33,079 nt of DNA from Thermoleophilia bacterium (GTDB lineage: Bacteria; Actinomycetota; Thermoleophilia; Gaiellales; Gaiellaceae), in the NCBI GenBank assembly GCA_017882615.1, contig JADGPD010000019.1, positions 1-33,079 of the forward strand, given 5' to 3'. Below the pieces are notes generated by a model, which saw only the letters and a list, made by a program, of their open reading frames with translations, made no database searches and was not told the origin of the DNA. Below, one piece after another: positions 23,251 to 30,691 of this stretch (position 1 is the stretch's first letter; each line of letters opens with the position of its first letter). Made by a program: the position numbers and the translations under genes.

Positions 23251-25233
23251 CTAGCCTTTGGCGGCTTCGGGCGGCGGAGGCTTCGAGAGTGCGCCGGGCA
23301 CCGGATAGGGCTTGGTCTTGGTCGGGCGTGGCTTACGCGCCTTCTTGCCCTCGCTGCCCGCCGAGGCCGGAGGCGTGGAATCGGCGAACACGTCCTTCTC
23401 GGGCTCGCCCGCCAGCAAGCGCTCGAACTGCTCCTTGTCGATCGTCTCGCGTTCCACCAAGAGGTCGGCCATCCGGCGCAGGTCGGTGTCGTGCTCGCGC
23501 AGTACCGAGAGCGCGGTTTGATGAGCCTCTTCGATGATGTTTCTGATCTCGTCGTCGATCTCGCGCGCGATCTCGTTCGAGTAGTCCGGCTCGCGACCCA
23601 GCTCGCGACCGAGGAAGGGCATTTCGGCCGAATGGCCGAGCACGCGCGGGCCGAGCTTCTCGCTCATGCCGTAGCGCATCACCATCTGCTTGGCGGTCGC
23701 GGTGACCTTCTCGAGGTCGTTGGCGGCGCCGGTGGTGGCCTCCTCGAAGACGATCTCCTCGGCGGCTCGACCGCCGAGCGACATCGCAAGCTGATCCATC
23801 AGCGCGGCGCGCGTGGTCAGGTAGCGATCCTCACGCGGCAGCGAGATCGTGTAACCGAGCGCCTGCCCACGGCTGATGATCGAGATCTTGTGAACCTCGT
23901 CGGTGTGCTTGAGGAAGTAGCCGACGATCGCGTGGCCCATCTCGTGGTAGGCGGTGATCTTCCGCTCCGACTCGGAGAGAAGTCGCGTTCGCTTCTCGGG
24001 ACCGGCGATCACGCGCATGATCCCCTCTTCGAGCTCCTCCTGGCCTATTTGCTTGCGGCCGCGGCGAGCCGAGAGCAGCGCGGCCTCGTTGACGAGATTG
24101 GCCAGGTCGGCGCCGGTGAAGCCGGGCGTACCGGCGGCAAGGGTATCCAGGTCGATCTCCGCGGCCAGCGGCTTGCCCTTGGAGTGCACCTCGAGGATCT
24201 TGCGCCGGCCGATGCGATCGGGCCGGTCGACGACGATCTGGCGATCGAAGCGACCGGGACGCAGCAGCGCCGGGTCGAGGATGTCGGGCCGGTTGGTCGC
24301 GGCAATCAGGATGATGTTGTCCTTCAGCTCGAAGCCGTCCATCTCGACCAAGAGCTGGTTCAGCGTCTGCTCGCGCTCGTCGTGGCCGCCGCCCATCCCG
24401 GCGCCGCGATGCCGTCCGACGGCGTCGATCTCGTCCATGAAGACGATGCAGGGCGACGCCTGCTTGGCCTGCTCGAACAGATCGCGTACGCGGCTGGCGC
24501 CGACGCCCACGAACATCTCGACGAAGTCGGAGCCGGAGATCGAGAAGAAGGGCACCCCGGCCTCACCGGCGACAGCGCGGGCAAGCAGCGTCTTGCCGGT
24601 TCCGGGCGGTCCATAGAGCAGCACGCCCTTGGGGATGCGCGCCCCGAGCGCCTGGAACTTCTTCGGGTTCTCGAGGAACTCCTTGATCTCTTGCAGCTCC
24701 TCGACGGCCTCATCGACCCCGGCGACGTCGCGGAAGGTGATCTTCGGCGCGTCGGGCGTCATCCGCTTGGCGCGGCTCTTGCCGAAGCTCATCACCCTCG
24801 AACCGCCGCCCTGCATCTGATTCATCATGAAGATCCAGATCCCAAGGAAGAGCACGAATGGGAGCAGGTAGCCGAGGATCGAAAGCCAGGGCGAGGAGCC
24901 GGTGCCTTTCGAGGCGTAGAGCACGCGGTGCTGCTGGAGAATCTGCTCGAAGTTGGCCTCCGACTGAGCGCTCGGGTAGCTGACCTTGCCGCTGACGGGC
25001 TTGGTGCCCGTGGGAGACCCCGCGGGGATGTTGAGCACGTACTTGATCTGCTGCGAGTTGGGCGTGAAGGTCACCTCGTGCACCTTGTTCGCCTTGGTGT
25101 ACTGAATCAGCTGCGAATAGGTGAGCGCCTTGCTCTTCGAGCTGCTGGAGCTCGGCAGAAGCTGAGACACGAGAAAGACGGCTCCGACGATCAGAACCAA
25201 GGGGAAGAGCGCGCTACGAAAGAACCGGCCCAT
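23251..25233 (-). CDS. ftsH: ATP-dependent zinc metalloprotease FtsH
   Basis: A membrane-bound AAA+ protease of 660 residues that degrades misfolded membrane proteins and short-lived regulators. Two N-terminal helices (about 7-25 and 118-140) flank an extracytoplasmic domain. The AAA domain has Walker A GPPGTGKT (about 209), Walker [13 protein letters not shown] (about 263) and the SRH segment [20 protein letters not shown]. The protease domain has HEMGH (about 430) and a downstream zinc ligand Asp in [15 protein letters not shown] Lys/Pro-rich tail ([18 protein letters not shown]) is disordered. GGAGG (25241-25245) is 7 bases before the ATG. It lies in the conserved order tilS-hpt-ftsH. Confidence 0.98.
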   Translation of the reverse strand: MGRFFRSALFPLVLIVGAVFLVSQLLPSSSSSKSKALTYSQLIQYTKANKVHEVTFTPNSQQIKYVLNIPAGSPTGTKPVSGKVSYPSAQSEANFEQILQQHRVLYASKGTGSSPWLSILGYLLPFVLFLGIWIFMMNQMQGGGSRVMSFGKSRAKRMTPDAPKITFRDVAGVDEAVEELQEIKEFLENPKKFQALGARIPKGVLLYGPPGTGKTLLARAVAGEAGVPFFSISGSDFVEMFVGVGASRVRDLFEQAKQASPCIVFMDEIDAVGRHRGAGMGGGHDEREQTLNQLLVEMDGFELKDNIILIAATNRPDILDPALLRPGRFDRQIVVDRPDRIGRRKILEVHSKGKPLAAEIDLDTLAAGTPGFTGADLANLVNEAALLSARRGRKQIGQEELEEGIMRVIAGPEKRTRLLSESERKITAYHEMGHAIVGYFLKHTDEVHKISIISRGQALGYTISLPREDRYLTTRAALMDQLAMSLGGRAAEEIVFEEATTGAANDLEKVTATAKQMVMRYGMSEKLGPRVLGHSAEMPFLGRELGREPDYSNEIAREIDDEIRNIIEEAHQTALSVLREHDTDLRRMADLLVERETIDKEQFERLLAGEPEKDVFADSTPPASAGSEGKKARKPRPTKTKPYPVPGALSKPPPPEAAKG

Positions 25234-25240
25234 AGATAAA

Positions 25241-25245
25241 CCTCC
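25241..25245 (-). promoter_or_regulatory. Shine-Dalgarno GGAGG of ftsH
   Basis: GGAGG lies 7 bases before ATG 25233 and is one of the few strong ribosome-binding sites in this operon. Confidence 0.75.
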
Positions 25246-25291
25246 ACGCGGAGCGTAGCAGTAGTACTTCCCTCATTAGCCTCAGTTGAGT

Positions 25292-25333
25292 CGCCCTTCG
25301 AGGGCGGTAATCCGGCCCGGCGGGAGCCGGATT
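25292..25333 (-). terminator. Tandem hairpins between hpt and ftsH
   Basis: Two adjacent stems follow the hpt stop: AATCCGGC/GCCGGATT (25309-25316 with 25326-25333, 9-base loop) and CGCCCT/AGGGCG (25292-25297 with 25301-25306, TCG loop). There is no T tract. They could attenuate read-through into ftsH or stabilise the hpt 3' end. Confidence 0.45.
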
Positions 25334-25336
25334 GCT

Positions 25337-25903
25337 TCACATTCCTTCGGGAAGCAGCGAATCGTCGAGCACCGCGACGTACGGGAGGTTGCGGTAGCGC
25401 TCGGCGAAATCAAGCCCGTAGCCGACGACGAAGCGGTCGGCGATGTCGAAGCCGACATAGCGCACCGTTTTGCGTACTTTGTGCGCCGACTCTTTGACGA
25501 ATAAGGCGCAGACCTCCAGCGAGGCCGGTGCGCGCGAGCGAAGGTTTCTCATCAGATAGGAGAGCGTCAACCCGGAATCGATGATGTCCTCGACGACCAG
25601 GACGTGGCGGTCCTCGATGTTGATGTCCAGGTCTTTGAGGATGCGCACGACGCCCGAGGAGTCGGTCGCCGAGCCATAGCTGGAGATGGCCATGAAATCG
25701 ACCTCGCAGAAAAGCGGGAGCTCGCGCATCAGGTCGGCCATGAAGAAGACGGCTCCCTTGAGCACGCCGACCAGGAGAAGTTCGCGCCCCTCGTACTCGG
25801 CCGCTATCTCGCGGCCCAGCTCGGCGACGCGCTCGCGCAGCTGCTCCTCCGAGACGAGAACTTCACCCACGCCGCGGTCGAGGTGCGCATCGTTCACAGC
25901 CAC
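25337..25903 (-). CDS. hpt: Hypoxanthine phosphoribosyltransferase
   Basis: A purine-salvage enzyme of 188 residues that converts hypoxanthine (and usually guanine) plus PRPP to the nucleotide. The PRPP loop VLVVEDIIDSGLTL occupies residues 101-114. LLLVGVLKGAVFF near 42 supplies the Leu-Lys cis-peptide loop, and YVGFDIADRFVVGYGLDF near 150 the base-binding region. GTG 25903 has AAGGAG four bases upstream; GTG 25897 is an alternative with a 10-base spacer. It follows tilS by 22 bases, a very widely conserved pairing. Confidence 0.96.
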   Translation of the reverse strand: MAVNDAHLDRGVGEVLVSEEQLRERVAELGREIAAEYEGRELLLVGVLKGAVFFMADLMRELPLFCEVDFMAISSYGSATDSSGVVRILKDLDINIEDRHVLVVEDIIDSGLTLSYLMRNLRSRAPASLEVCALFVKESAHKVRKTVRYVGFDIADRFVVGYGLDFAERYRNLPYVAVLDDSLLPEGM

Positions 25904-25925
25904 TTCTCTCCTTGCTCTGAAAGAC

Positions 25926-26936
25926 TCACCGGTCGTCTTCCCTCGTCGCTCGAACAGCGTCTTCGTAGCCCGGCGCCGCCACGATCCCGGGCACTGCGAC
26001 GATCTCCTCGCCCTTGGCCACGAGCGGCCAGGAGCTCCTCTGCGAACGGGGAATCTTGGCGTCTACGAACACGTCTTGAATCTTCTTTTTTCGTCCGGCG
26101 AGGCGATCGCCGGGCTTGAAGCAGCGTACCTGTAATCCCTCCATCCCGGACTCGAGGATCCAGGGGCCGAAGCGCACCCTGCCCTCGAGCGGCAAGGGCG
26201 CCTGCTCGATGAAGAGCCGGTCGTACTCCCGCACGGCCTTCAGCGCCGGGCTCAGATCGACCGACTTCGAGCCCTCGTGCGAGCCCAGAAGCTCGAGTAG
26301 CGCTCCCTCCAGCCCGCGCGGCAGTCGTGGACGCTCGCGCGCGCACGCGAGAATGTTCTCCTCGGCCGCGGGATGCAGACGGCGAAGCGCGGGCAGGACC
26401 TCACTGCGAATCACGCCCCTCACGGTGCCGGGATTGCTCGAGTCCTCGCGATAACCAAGACCTTCTGCAAGGCAGTAGGCCCGCGTCTCCTCTCGCCAGA
26501 GCCCCAGCAGCGGGCGCACGACGCCATCCTCGCGCCTCAGCTTGATTCCACGAGTACTCCCGCTCGAGACCAGCCGGTAGATGATCGTCTCGACCTGGTC
26601 GGAGGCGGTGTGCCCTGTCGCGCGGAGGCGCCCGGCGCCGAACGAGTAGCGAAGCTCGCGCAACTCGGCTTCGCTCATCCCCGGCTCGCCGGCCTCTACC
26701 ACCTCAGCACCGAGTTCATCGCGACAGAAAGACGCGTCCTGCTCGGACTCTTCTCCGCGCTGGCGATGGTTCACGTGCAGGGCGCTGACCCGGTAGTCCA
26801 GCGCTCGTAGCGCGTGCCAGAGGCAGGTCGAGTCGGCGCCGCCCGAGACCAGGCAGAGAACGTCGCCGCCGGGCTCGATCAGGTTCTCGGCGCGGATCAG
26901 CTGTTCGACTCGCTCGCGGATCTGTGAGGCCTCCAT
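25926..26936 (-). CDS. tilS: tRNA(Ile)-lysidine synthetase
   Basis: Modifies the wobble cytidine of tRNA-Ile2 to lysidine using ATP and lysine, so that it reads AUA. The PP-loop SGGADS sits at residues 31-36 in a HUP-like domain, with VSALHVNHRQRGEESEQD near 50 and ATGHTASDQVETIIYRL near 107. The C-terminal part has LQVRCFKPGDRLAGRKKKIQ-type sequence near 265, the TilS C-terminal domain. The 336-residue length suggests the central substrate-binding region is short, as in many actinobacteria. There is no Shine-Dalgarno; GACAAT ends 6 bases before the ATG. It is the first gene of the long minus-strand block. Confidence 0.95.
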   Translation of the reverse strand: MEASQIRERVEQLIRAENLIEPGGDVLCLVSGGADSTCLWHALRALDYRVSALHVNHRQRGEESEQDASFCRDELGAEVVEAGEPGMSEAELRELRYSFGAGRLRATGHTASDQVETIIYRLVSSGSTRGIKLRREDGVVRPLLGLWREETRAYCLAEGLGYREDSSNPGTVRGVIRSEVLPALRRLHPAAEENILACARERPRLPRGLEGALLELLGSHEGSKSVDLSPALKAVREYDRLFIEQAPLPLEGRVRFGPWILESGMEGLQVRCFKPGDRLAGRKKKIQDVFVDAKIPRSQRSSWPLVAKGEEIVAVPGIVAAPGYEDAVRATREDDR

Positions 26937-26942
26937 CAGCTC

Positions 26943-26948
26943 ATTGTC
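26943..26948 (-). promoter_or_regulatory. Possible -10 (GACAAT) for leaderless tilS
   Basis: GACAAT matches the -10 consensus at 4 of 6 positions and is followed by six bases and the tilS ATG. As tilS is the first gene of the block, a promoter is needed here. No -35 was recognised. Confidence 0.4.
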
Positions 26949-27129
26949 TCAGGAGCCCACACGCTCCGGTGCGCGTTGCGCTCTGCGAATCGGTCTACTT
27001 CCCGGCAACGAACGGCGAATAGGTATCCGATCGGAGTCAGAGAAGGCCGACCACGGCTACTGGCGCCGACCTGGGCGGCGGAGTTCGCCCCGGATACGGC
27101 TTGGGGGATCACGCTGTCGCTATACGAGA
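26949..27129. other. Gene-free stretch upstream of tilS
   Basis: No credible complete gene is visible. On the plus strand a GTG at 26969 opens VRVALCESVYFPATNG-E and then hits a stop. This loosely resembles the start of a glycosyltransferase and could be a decayed gene, but the evidence is too thin to call. The rest shows no hairpin or repeat. Confidence 0.3.
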
Positions 27130-27285
27130 CCTATCCAGCGCGGATGCTTCGGCCGTCCTCGAGCCGGTCGAGCGCCTCGGAGCCGAGCTCAACGGGCGGG
27201 CAAAGGCAACCGGAGCGCGCCCCTGTCAACCCCACTCGCAGTCAGACAAACTTGCCGGTCGCAACGTCTTTGTCGCTCTGGGCGG
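27130..27285 (-). pseudogene. Decayed C-terminal fragment of a histidine phosphatase gene
   Basis: This segment aligns with the 3' end of the intact phosphatase gene nearby. CGAGCCGGTCGAGCGCCT is identical at 27160-27177 and 27810-27827. TCCAG-C/T-GCGGAT lies at the same distance beside both (27134 and 27783), followed by a 13-base deletion and then the shared block AACGGGCG (27191 and 27854). On the minus strand it still reads ALDRLE and an ARP-like piece, but frameshifts and stops break it. It is a remnant of a second copy of the gene. The far edge of homology is uncertain. Confidence 0.7.
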
Positions 27286-27324
27286 TCGAGCGCGTAATAC
27301 TGCGTTGAGATTTCCACCCCGAAC

Positions 27325-27330
27325 AGGAGG
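27325..27330 (+). promoter_or_regulatory. Shine-Dalgarno AGGAGG of the 131-residue protein
   Basis: AGGAGG lies 9 bases before ATG 27340 and directly abuts an in-frame TTG, so it favours the ATG. Confidence 0.6.
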
Positions 27331-27339
27331 TTGCAAGGA

Positions 27340-27735
27340 ATGAGTTTGTGGAACCGATTCGAGGAGCGGCGCGCGCGGAACCGCACGGCCGACGAGGATG
27401 CGAGGCTCAAACTCGCGAGAAACGCGCTCGCCAGGGCGCTCGACGAAGAGGCGGAAAGTCTCAACGGCGGGATGATGATCGAGTACGGCTCCACGCGAGC
27501 CGAAGTGAGCCCGCCGATCCGAGAAGCGAAGGATCTTGGCAGCTATGTGCGGAAACTCCCGCCGCGCGACCCCCGTATCGAGGAGGCTCAGACGTTCGCC
27601 GACGCGGGGTTGCTTTCGCCGCTCGACGATCGCGCTCGCAAGGTGCTCGCCGAGCCGTGGCCGGGCGGCTTCGACCCCGACGCGAAACTCGCCGCCTTGA
27701 TCAAGGTACTGCGCGAGGCGCGACCGAGCGAATAG
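27340..27735 (+). CDS. Uncharacterised 131-residue hydrophilic protein
   Basis: Not recognised. The N-terminal half (SLWNRFEERRARNRTADEDA, then LKLARNALARALDEEAESL) is a charged, probably helical segment. The middle has EYGSTRAEVSPPIREAKDLG and KLPPRDPRIEEAQTFADAG; the end is LAALIKVLREARPSE. There is no signal peptide, membrane helix or catalytic motif. The AGGAGG and codon-typical composition support a real gene. It is convergent with the phosphatase gene, 39 bases apart, and sits between the intact phosphatase gene and its decayed copy, so it may have arrived or been exposed during that rearrangement. Function unknown. Confidence 0.6.
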   Translation: MSLWNRFEERRARNRTADEDARLKLARNALARALDEEAESLNGGMMIEYGSTRAEVSPPIREAKDLGSYVRKLPPRDPRIEEAQTFADAGLLSPLDDRARKVLAEPWPGGFDPDAKLAALIKVLREARPSE

Positions 27736-27774
27736 AAGCTAACCCGTCGAGAGGCACCGTCGTCAGGCCGGTGT

Positions 27775-28374
27775 TTACTCGCTCCAGTGCGGATCCAGCA
27801 GCCAGGCTTCGAGCCGGTCGAGCGCCTGGGCAAACTCCTCGGCGCCGAATTCGAACGGGCGCGCGTAGGGAACCGGAACGTGGTGGGCGCGAAACCCCTC
27901 GCCAGCCGAAGCCTCGCGCAGAAAGCTAACGGCCAGGCCGTGCGTAACGACGAGAATGACGGGCTCGGCGCGAGCCAGCACGATTCGGAATCCGCGAGCA
28001 AACCTCGCCGCCGCCTCGCTCCGGCTCTCGCCTCCTCCGGCCGGCCGATCCTCGGGACCGTGCGTGTGCGCCCAGGACGTGTACTGCTCGAGCGGGCCCT
28101 GCTCGAAAGCGCCGACGCGAATGTCGTTCAGCTCGGCCAGCTCGAGCCAGGGCGGCTCGCGCCCGGCCAAGGCGACCTCGGCCGTCCGGCGCGCCCGCGG
28201 GAACTCGCTCGTCGCGAAGAGATCGATCTGGCGCCCTACCAGCGAGCGACCGAGCGCGCGAGCCTGTTTCTCGCCGCGTTCGCTCAGGGGGCAGCGACTG
28301 TTCGGCTCGCCGTTGACGATGCCTCGAGCCGAGCACTCACTCTCGGCGTGGCGGGCGACTAGAACCGTTTGCAT
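27775..28374 (-). CDS. Histidine phosphatase family protein (phosphoglycerate mutase-like)
   Basis: A 199-residue branch 1 histidine phosphatase. The catalytic RHAES is at residues 8-12 (MQTVLVARHAESECSARG). TSEFPRARRTAEVAL near 55 gives the second Arg, ELNDIRVGAFEQ near 82 the acid region, and VVTHGLAVSFLREA near 142 the second catalytic His. The substrate may be a sugar phosphate, nucleotide or phosphoprotein; specificity cannot be inferred. It follows the M23 peptidase gene by 9 bases, so they form an operon, and a broken copy of this same junction lies at 29420-29490. No strong Shine-Dalgarno is visible. Confidence 0.9.
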   Translation of the reverse strand: MQTVLVARHAESECSARGIVNGEPNSRCPLSERGEKQARALGRSLVGRQIDLFATSEFPRARRTAEVALAGREPPWLELAELNDIRVGAFEQGPLEQYTSWAHTHGPEDRPAGGGESRSEAAARFARGFRIVLARAEPVILVVTHGLAVSFLREASAGEGFRAHHVPVPYARPFEFGAEEFAQALDRLEAWLLDPHWSE

Positions 28375-28383
28375 GGGATCAAG

Positions 28384-29244
28384 CTAGCGCAGTGCGGGAA
28401 GCGGGTCGACCGCGGCGCCCCTCAGGCGAAGCTCGAAGTGCAGATTCGGACCGCGCGCCTCGCCGCTTTGCCCAGACAGCCCGAGCTGAGTACCACTATT
28501 TACGCTTTGCCCAGGGGTGACGTCGACGCGCGAGAGATGGGCGTAGTAGCTACGCAGTTCCCCGCTGTGCGCAACCACGACCAGAAGCCCGAAGTTTCCG
28601 CCCGGGCCGGCGGAAACCACGCTGCCGGCCGCCGCCGCCCGCACCGGTGTGCCACTGGCGACGGCGAAATCGATACCGGCATGAAAGCGATTGAGGCGGG
28701 GGCCGAAGGTGCTGGAGATCGGGCCTTCCAGCGGCCTGTCGAGGACACCGACAGGCGCCTGCGGCGGCGGTTGCGCCAGCGCCGCGAGTGTGCTCTGCCC
28801 GGAACGCCCGTCTACCTTTAAGTCCGCGTAGCGCTGGAAACGGCGCAACGCAGCGATCACGTGCGCGCCCATCACTCCATCGAAGCGCGCAGAGGGAAAT
28901 CCGTGCTCGGCGAGGAGGTACTGGAGCTCGACGACGTCGCCGCCGACGCGGCCGCGGCGCAGAGTGCGGCTACCAAGCGCAGGGGCGCCGAGCCGGCCCA
29001 GGAAGGGCCGCGTCTTGGGCCCGACGATGCCGTCCACGACCAGCCCGGCCGAGCGCTGCAGGCGTTTCACCCCCCGCACCGTCGCCCGGTTCGTGATCCC
29101 GCTCAAATTCCCGTGGTAGAGCCCCTTCTGCCAGAGCGCAGCCTGTAGCGCCGCGACCTTCGAGCTGCCCGTCGCGAGAGCCTGATTCGGGGCCACGAGC
29201 ACCGCCGCAGCCACGAGCGGGGTTAGCAAAGCCAAGCGCCGCAT
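28384..29244 (-). CDS. Secreted M23 peptidase with two peptidoglycan-binding domains
   Basis: A 286-residue exported cell-wall hydrolase. The signal peptide covers residues about 1-24 (LALLTPLVAAAVLVAPNQALA). Two PG_binding_1-like repeats follow, at about 28-82 (LWQKGLYHGNLSG, VDGIVGPKT) and 98-155 (LLAEHGFPSARFDGVMG, VDGRSGQSTL). The LytM/M23 domain (about 170-282) has the zinc motif HAGIDFAV (H-x3-D), the AHLSRV His and the HFELRL His. It likely cuts peptide cross-links in peptidoglycan. The start region has no clear Shine-Dalgarno and directly abuts a pseudogene scar, which may have replaced its original upstream sequence. It is followed closely by the histidine phosphatase gene. Confidence 0.92.
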   Translation of the reverse strand: MRRLALLTPLVAAAVLVAPNQALATGSSKVAALQAALWQKGLYHGNLSGITNRATVRGVKRLQRSAGLVVDGIVGPKTRPFLGRLGAPALGSRTLRRGRVGGDVVELQYLLAEHGFPSARFDGVMGAHVIAALRRFQRYADLKVDGRSGQSTLAALAQPPPQAPVGVLDRPLEGPISSTFGPRLNRFHAGIDFAVASGTPVRAAAAGSVVSAGPGGNFGLLVVVAHSGELRSYYAHLSRVDVTPGQSVNSGTQLGLSGQSGEARGPNLHFELRLRGAAVDPLPALR

Positions 29245-29301
29245 GGCGTGGAAGATTTCGCAGCCGCCGCGCTCCTTCCTTTCTCGTCACACCAGCGGCG
29301 A

Positions 29302-29530
29302 TCAGAGAACGATGCTGCGGAAGAGCCCGACCTGCTGCATCCCGATCGACTCGTAAGGGCCAAGTGACAAAGAGCCTCGAGGCCGTCGCCATTCGCAACG
29401 CCGAGAACGCGCCCGAGCCTGCGCCGGGCATTCGCTCTCATCGTGTTTCGCGACGATCAGGGTCTGCATGACGTAAAGCTAGCGCGGACACGGGGAAAAC
29501 CGTGCTCGGCGAGCAGGAGCTCGGCCCGCG
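29302..29530 (-). pseudogene. Composite scar: M23, phosphatase and GNAT gene fragments
   Basis: Read on the minus strand, three pieces follow one another. Bases about 29530-29490 match an internal part of the M23 gene: CCGTGCTCGGCGAG is shared with 28905-28918, and a 6-base gap follows. Bases about 29485-29425 match the M23-phosphatase junction and the phosphatase start; ATG 29469 reads MQTLIVAKHDESEC against MQTVLVARHAESEC in the intact gene. Bases about 29440-29302 match the GNAT gene in two blocks: ARRRLGRVLGVANGDGLEAL against ARRGLGRFLAVPQNGSLQAL, then, after a deletion of about 600 bases and a frameshift, GPYESIGMQQVGLFRSIVL against GLYESIGMQQVGLFRSIVL, with a stop. No intact product is possible. 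Confidence 0.85.
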
Positions 29531-29540
29531 GCCGGCATGG

Positions 29541-29567
29541 TGACGGGCGCCGACTCGGCGCCCGTCA
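29541..29567. terminator. Perfect 12-bp hairpin after the ECF sigma operon
   Basis: TGACGGGCGCCG (29541-29552) pairs perfectly with CGGCGCCCGTCA (29556-29567) around an ACT loop. It lies about 50 bases beyond the end of the CU044_5270-like gene and marks the boundary with the pseudogene scar. No T tract is present. Confidence 0.7.
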
Positions 29568-29617
29568 AACCGTTACTCGTGAATCGACGACTCAGCCAGC
29601 CGAATGGCTCAGGGCTG

Positions 29618-30691
29618 TTAGTTCGTCGAGTCGACGACCCCGGGAGGCCGTTCGTTCATCGAGTCGACGATCCCAGAAGCGAGGTAGGCGAACCACATTA
29701 GGTTCGTCCCGGCGGGAATCCCAGAGTAAAGATGACTCGCATCCGGGTTCGTTATCACCCAACGCTCGCCAAGAAGGGCCGAGTTGCTCGGATCGAAGAT
29801 CAGCTCATGCTGTAAGCCGGGAACCACCGGGTAGGCGACTGCAACACCGGGCCGACCGACGGGATCCTTGACGTCGCCGACGAGCTCGACACCCGGTAGC
29901 TCGGAGGCGACCTGATAGAGAGCGGCGCGGAGCTTGGGTGGCGCGTAAAAGGATCTCAATGTGCTGGCGATGATGTCGAACGTTTCACCGTCCCCAGGCA
30001 TCCCCTGGAATACCCCCTTACGCGCTTCGATCACGGTCTTGAGCGCAGCCGGATCGGTCGGCAGATCGCTGAGGTTGGGTTGGGGGATACCGGTATAGCC
30101 GCTTTGGGCTTTACTCATTCCCTCCAATCCGCCTTTGGGTCCGGGGAACTTCTCGTCGTGCGTGCGCTGACTTTGCAGGTCCTCACTGCCCGCCTCGATC
30201 CACTTCAAGCGATCACGTTCGCTCGGAAACGTCGCTTTCCCGTTCCGAAGCAGCTCACGGCCACTGCCGTCGCTGGCAAACCACTGCTCGTCGAGATCTG
30301 TCCGCGTGTACAGGTAGGGCGAGCGTTCGGGCTCCCATAGGCCGTTAAGGCCGAAAGACATCGTCCTCATGTAGTAGAACTGTCCGGGACCGAGTGCGGG
30401 GACAGCTTCCTGCTCCGACGCCACCCTCGCGACAAGCGACAAAGCCGCCGCTGCGCTTCGAGGACCGCCCGGATTACCTCCGGGGAGGAAGGCCATCACA
30501 GCCGCTACGGTCGCGGCCGTCACGGCAACTCCCAGTGCCAGCCTTACCCTCCGGCCGCGGCGCGCGTCGAAGCCGGACTTGGCCGCCTGGCCGCTCTCGG
30601 CGAGCATGCGTCGGTACGCCGATGCGACGACTTCTTCGCTGGGAGGCGTTGTTTCGCTTCGGAACTGGCGTAGAAGCTCGAGATCTTTCAT
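29618..30691 (-). CDS. CU044_5270-like membrane protein, probable sigma-factor partner
   Basis: A 357-residue protein that resembles the actinobacterial CU044_5270 family. The N-terminal cytoplasmic part (about 1-48, LELLRQFRSETTPPSEEVVA) is anti-sigma-like, followed by one membrane helix (about 50-70, LALGVAVTAATVAAVMAFLP) and an extracytoplasmic domain (about 75-345) with GPGQFYYMRTMSFG and LPGVELVGDVKDPVGRPGVA. No zinc-binding anti-sigma H-x3-C-x2-C motif is seen. Its ATG overlaps the sigma gene stop by 4 bases (ATGA), so the two are coupled, and it may sense envelope state and restrain the sigma factor (inference). The C-terminus carries an 11-codon imperfect duplication (GIVDSMN... GVVDSTN). 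Confidence 0.75.
   Translation of the reverse strand: MKDLELLRQFRSETTPPSEEVVASAYRRMLAESGQAAKSGFDARRGRRVRLALGVAVTAATVAAVMAFLPGGNPGGPRSAAAALSLVARVASEQEAVPALGPGQFYYMRTMSFGLNGLWEPERSPYLYTRTDLDEQWFASDGSGRELLRNGKATFPSERDRLKWIEAGSEDLQSQRTHDEKFPGPKGGLEGMSKAQSGYTGIPQPNLSDLPTDPAALKTVIEARKGVFQGMPGDGETFDIIASTLRSFYAPPKLRAALYQVASELPGVELVGDVKDPVGRPGVAVAYPVVPGLQHELIFDPSNSALLGERWVITNPDASHLYSGIPAGTNLMWFAYLASGIVDSMNERPPGVVDSTN

Noticed and set aside
22372-25239. An open frame of 955 codons on the plus strand
   Set aside because: It runs antisense to ftsH and the EamA gene, whose products have clear family motifs. Its protein is rich in Arg, Glu, His and Leu with no recognisable domain. Long antisense frames are common in high-GC genes.
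26969-27018. A possible glycosyltransferase gene start (VRVALCESVYFPATNG) followed by a stop
   Set aside because: Only about 16 residues look familiar and no downstream part of the family could be followed in any frame, so it is not called a pseudogene.
29223-29441. A short minus-strand frame starting RANARRRLGRVLG
   Set aside because: Its start matches the GNAT gene, but the frame then shifts away from the homologous one. It is part of the composite scar, not a gene.
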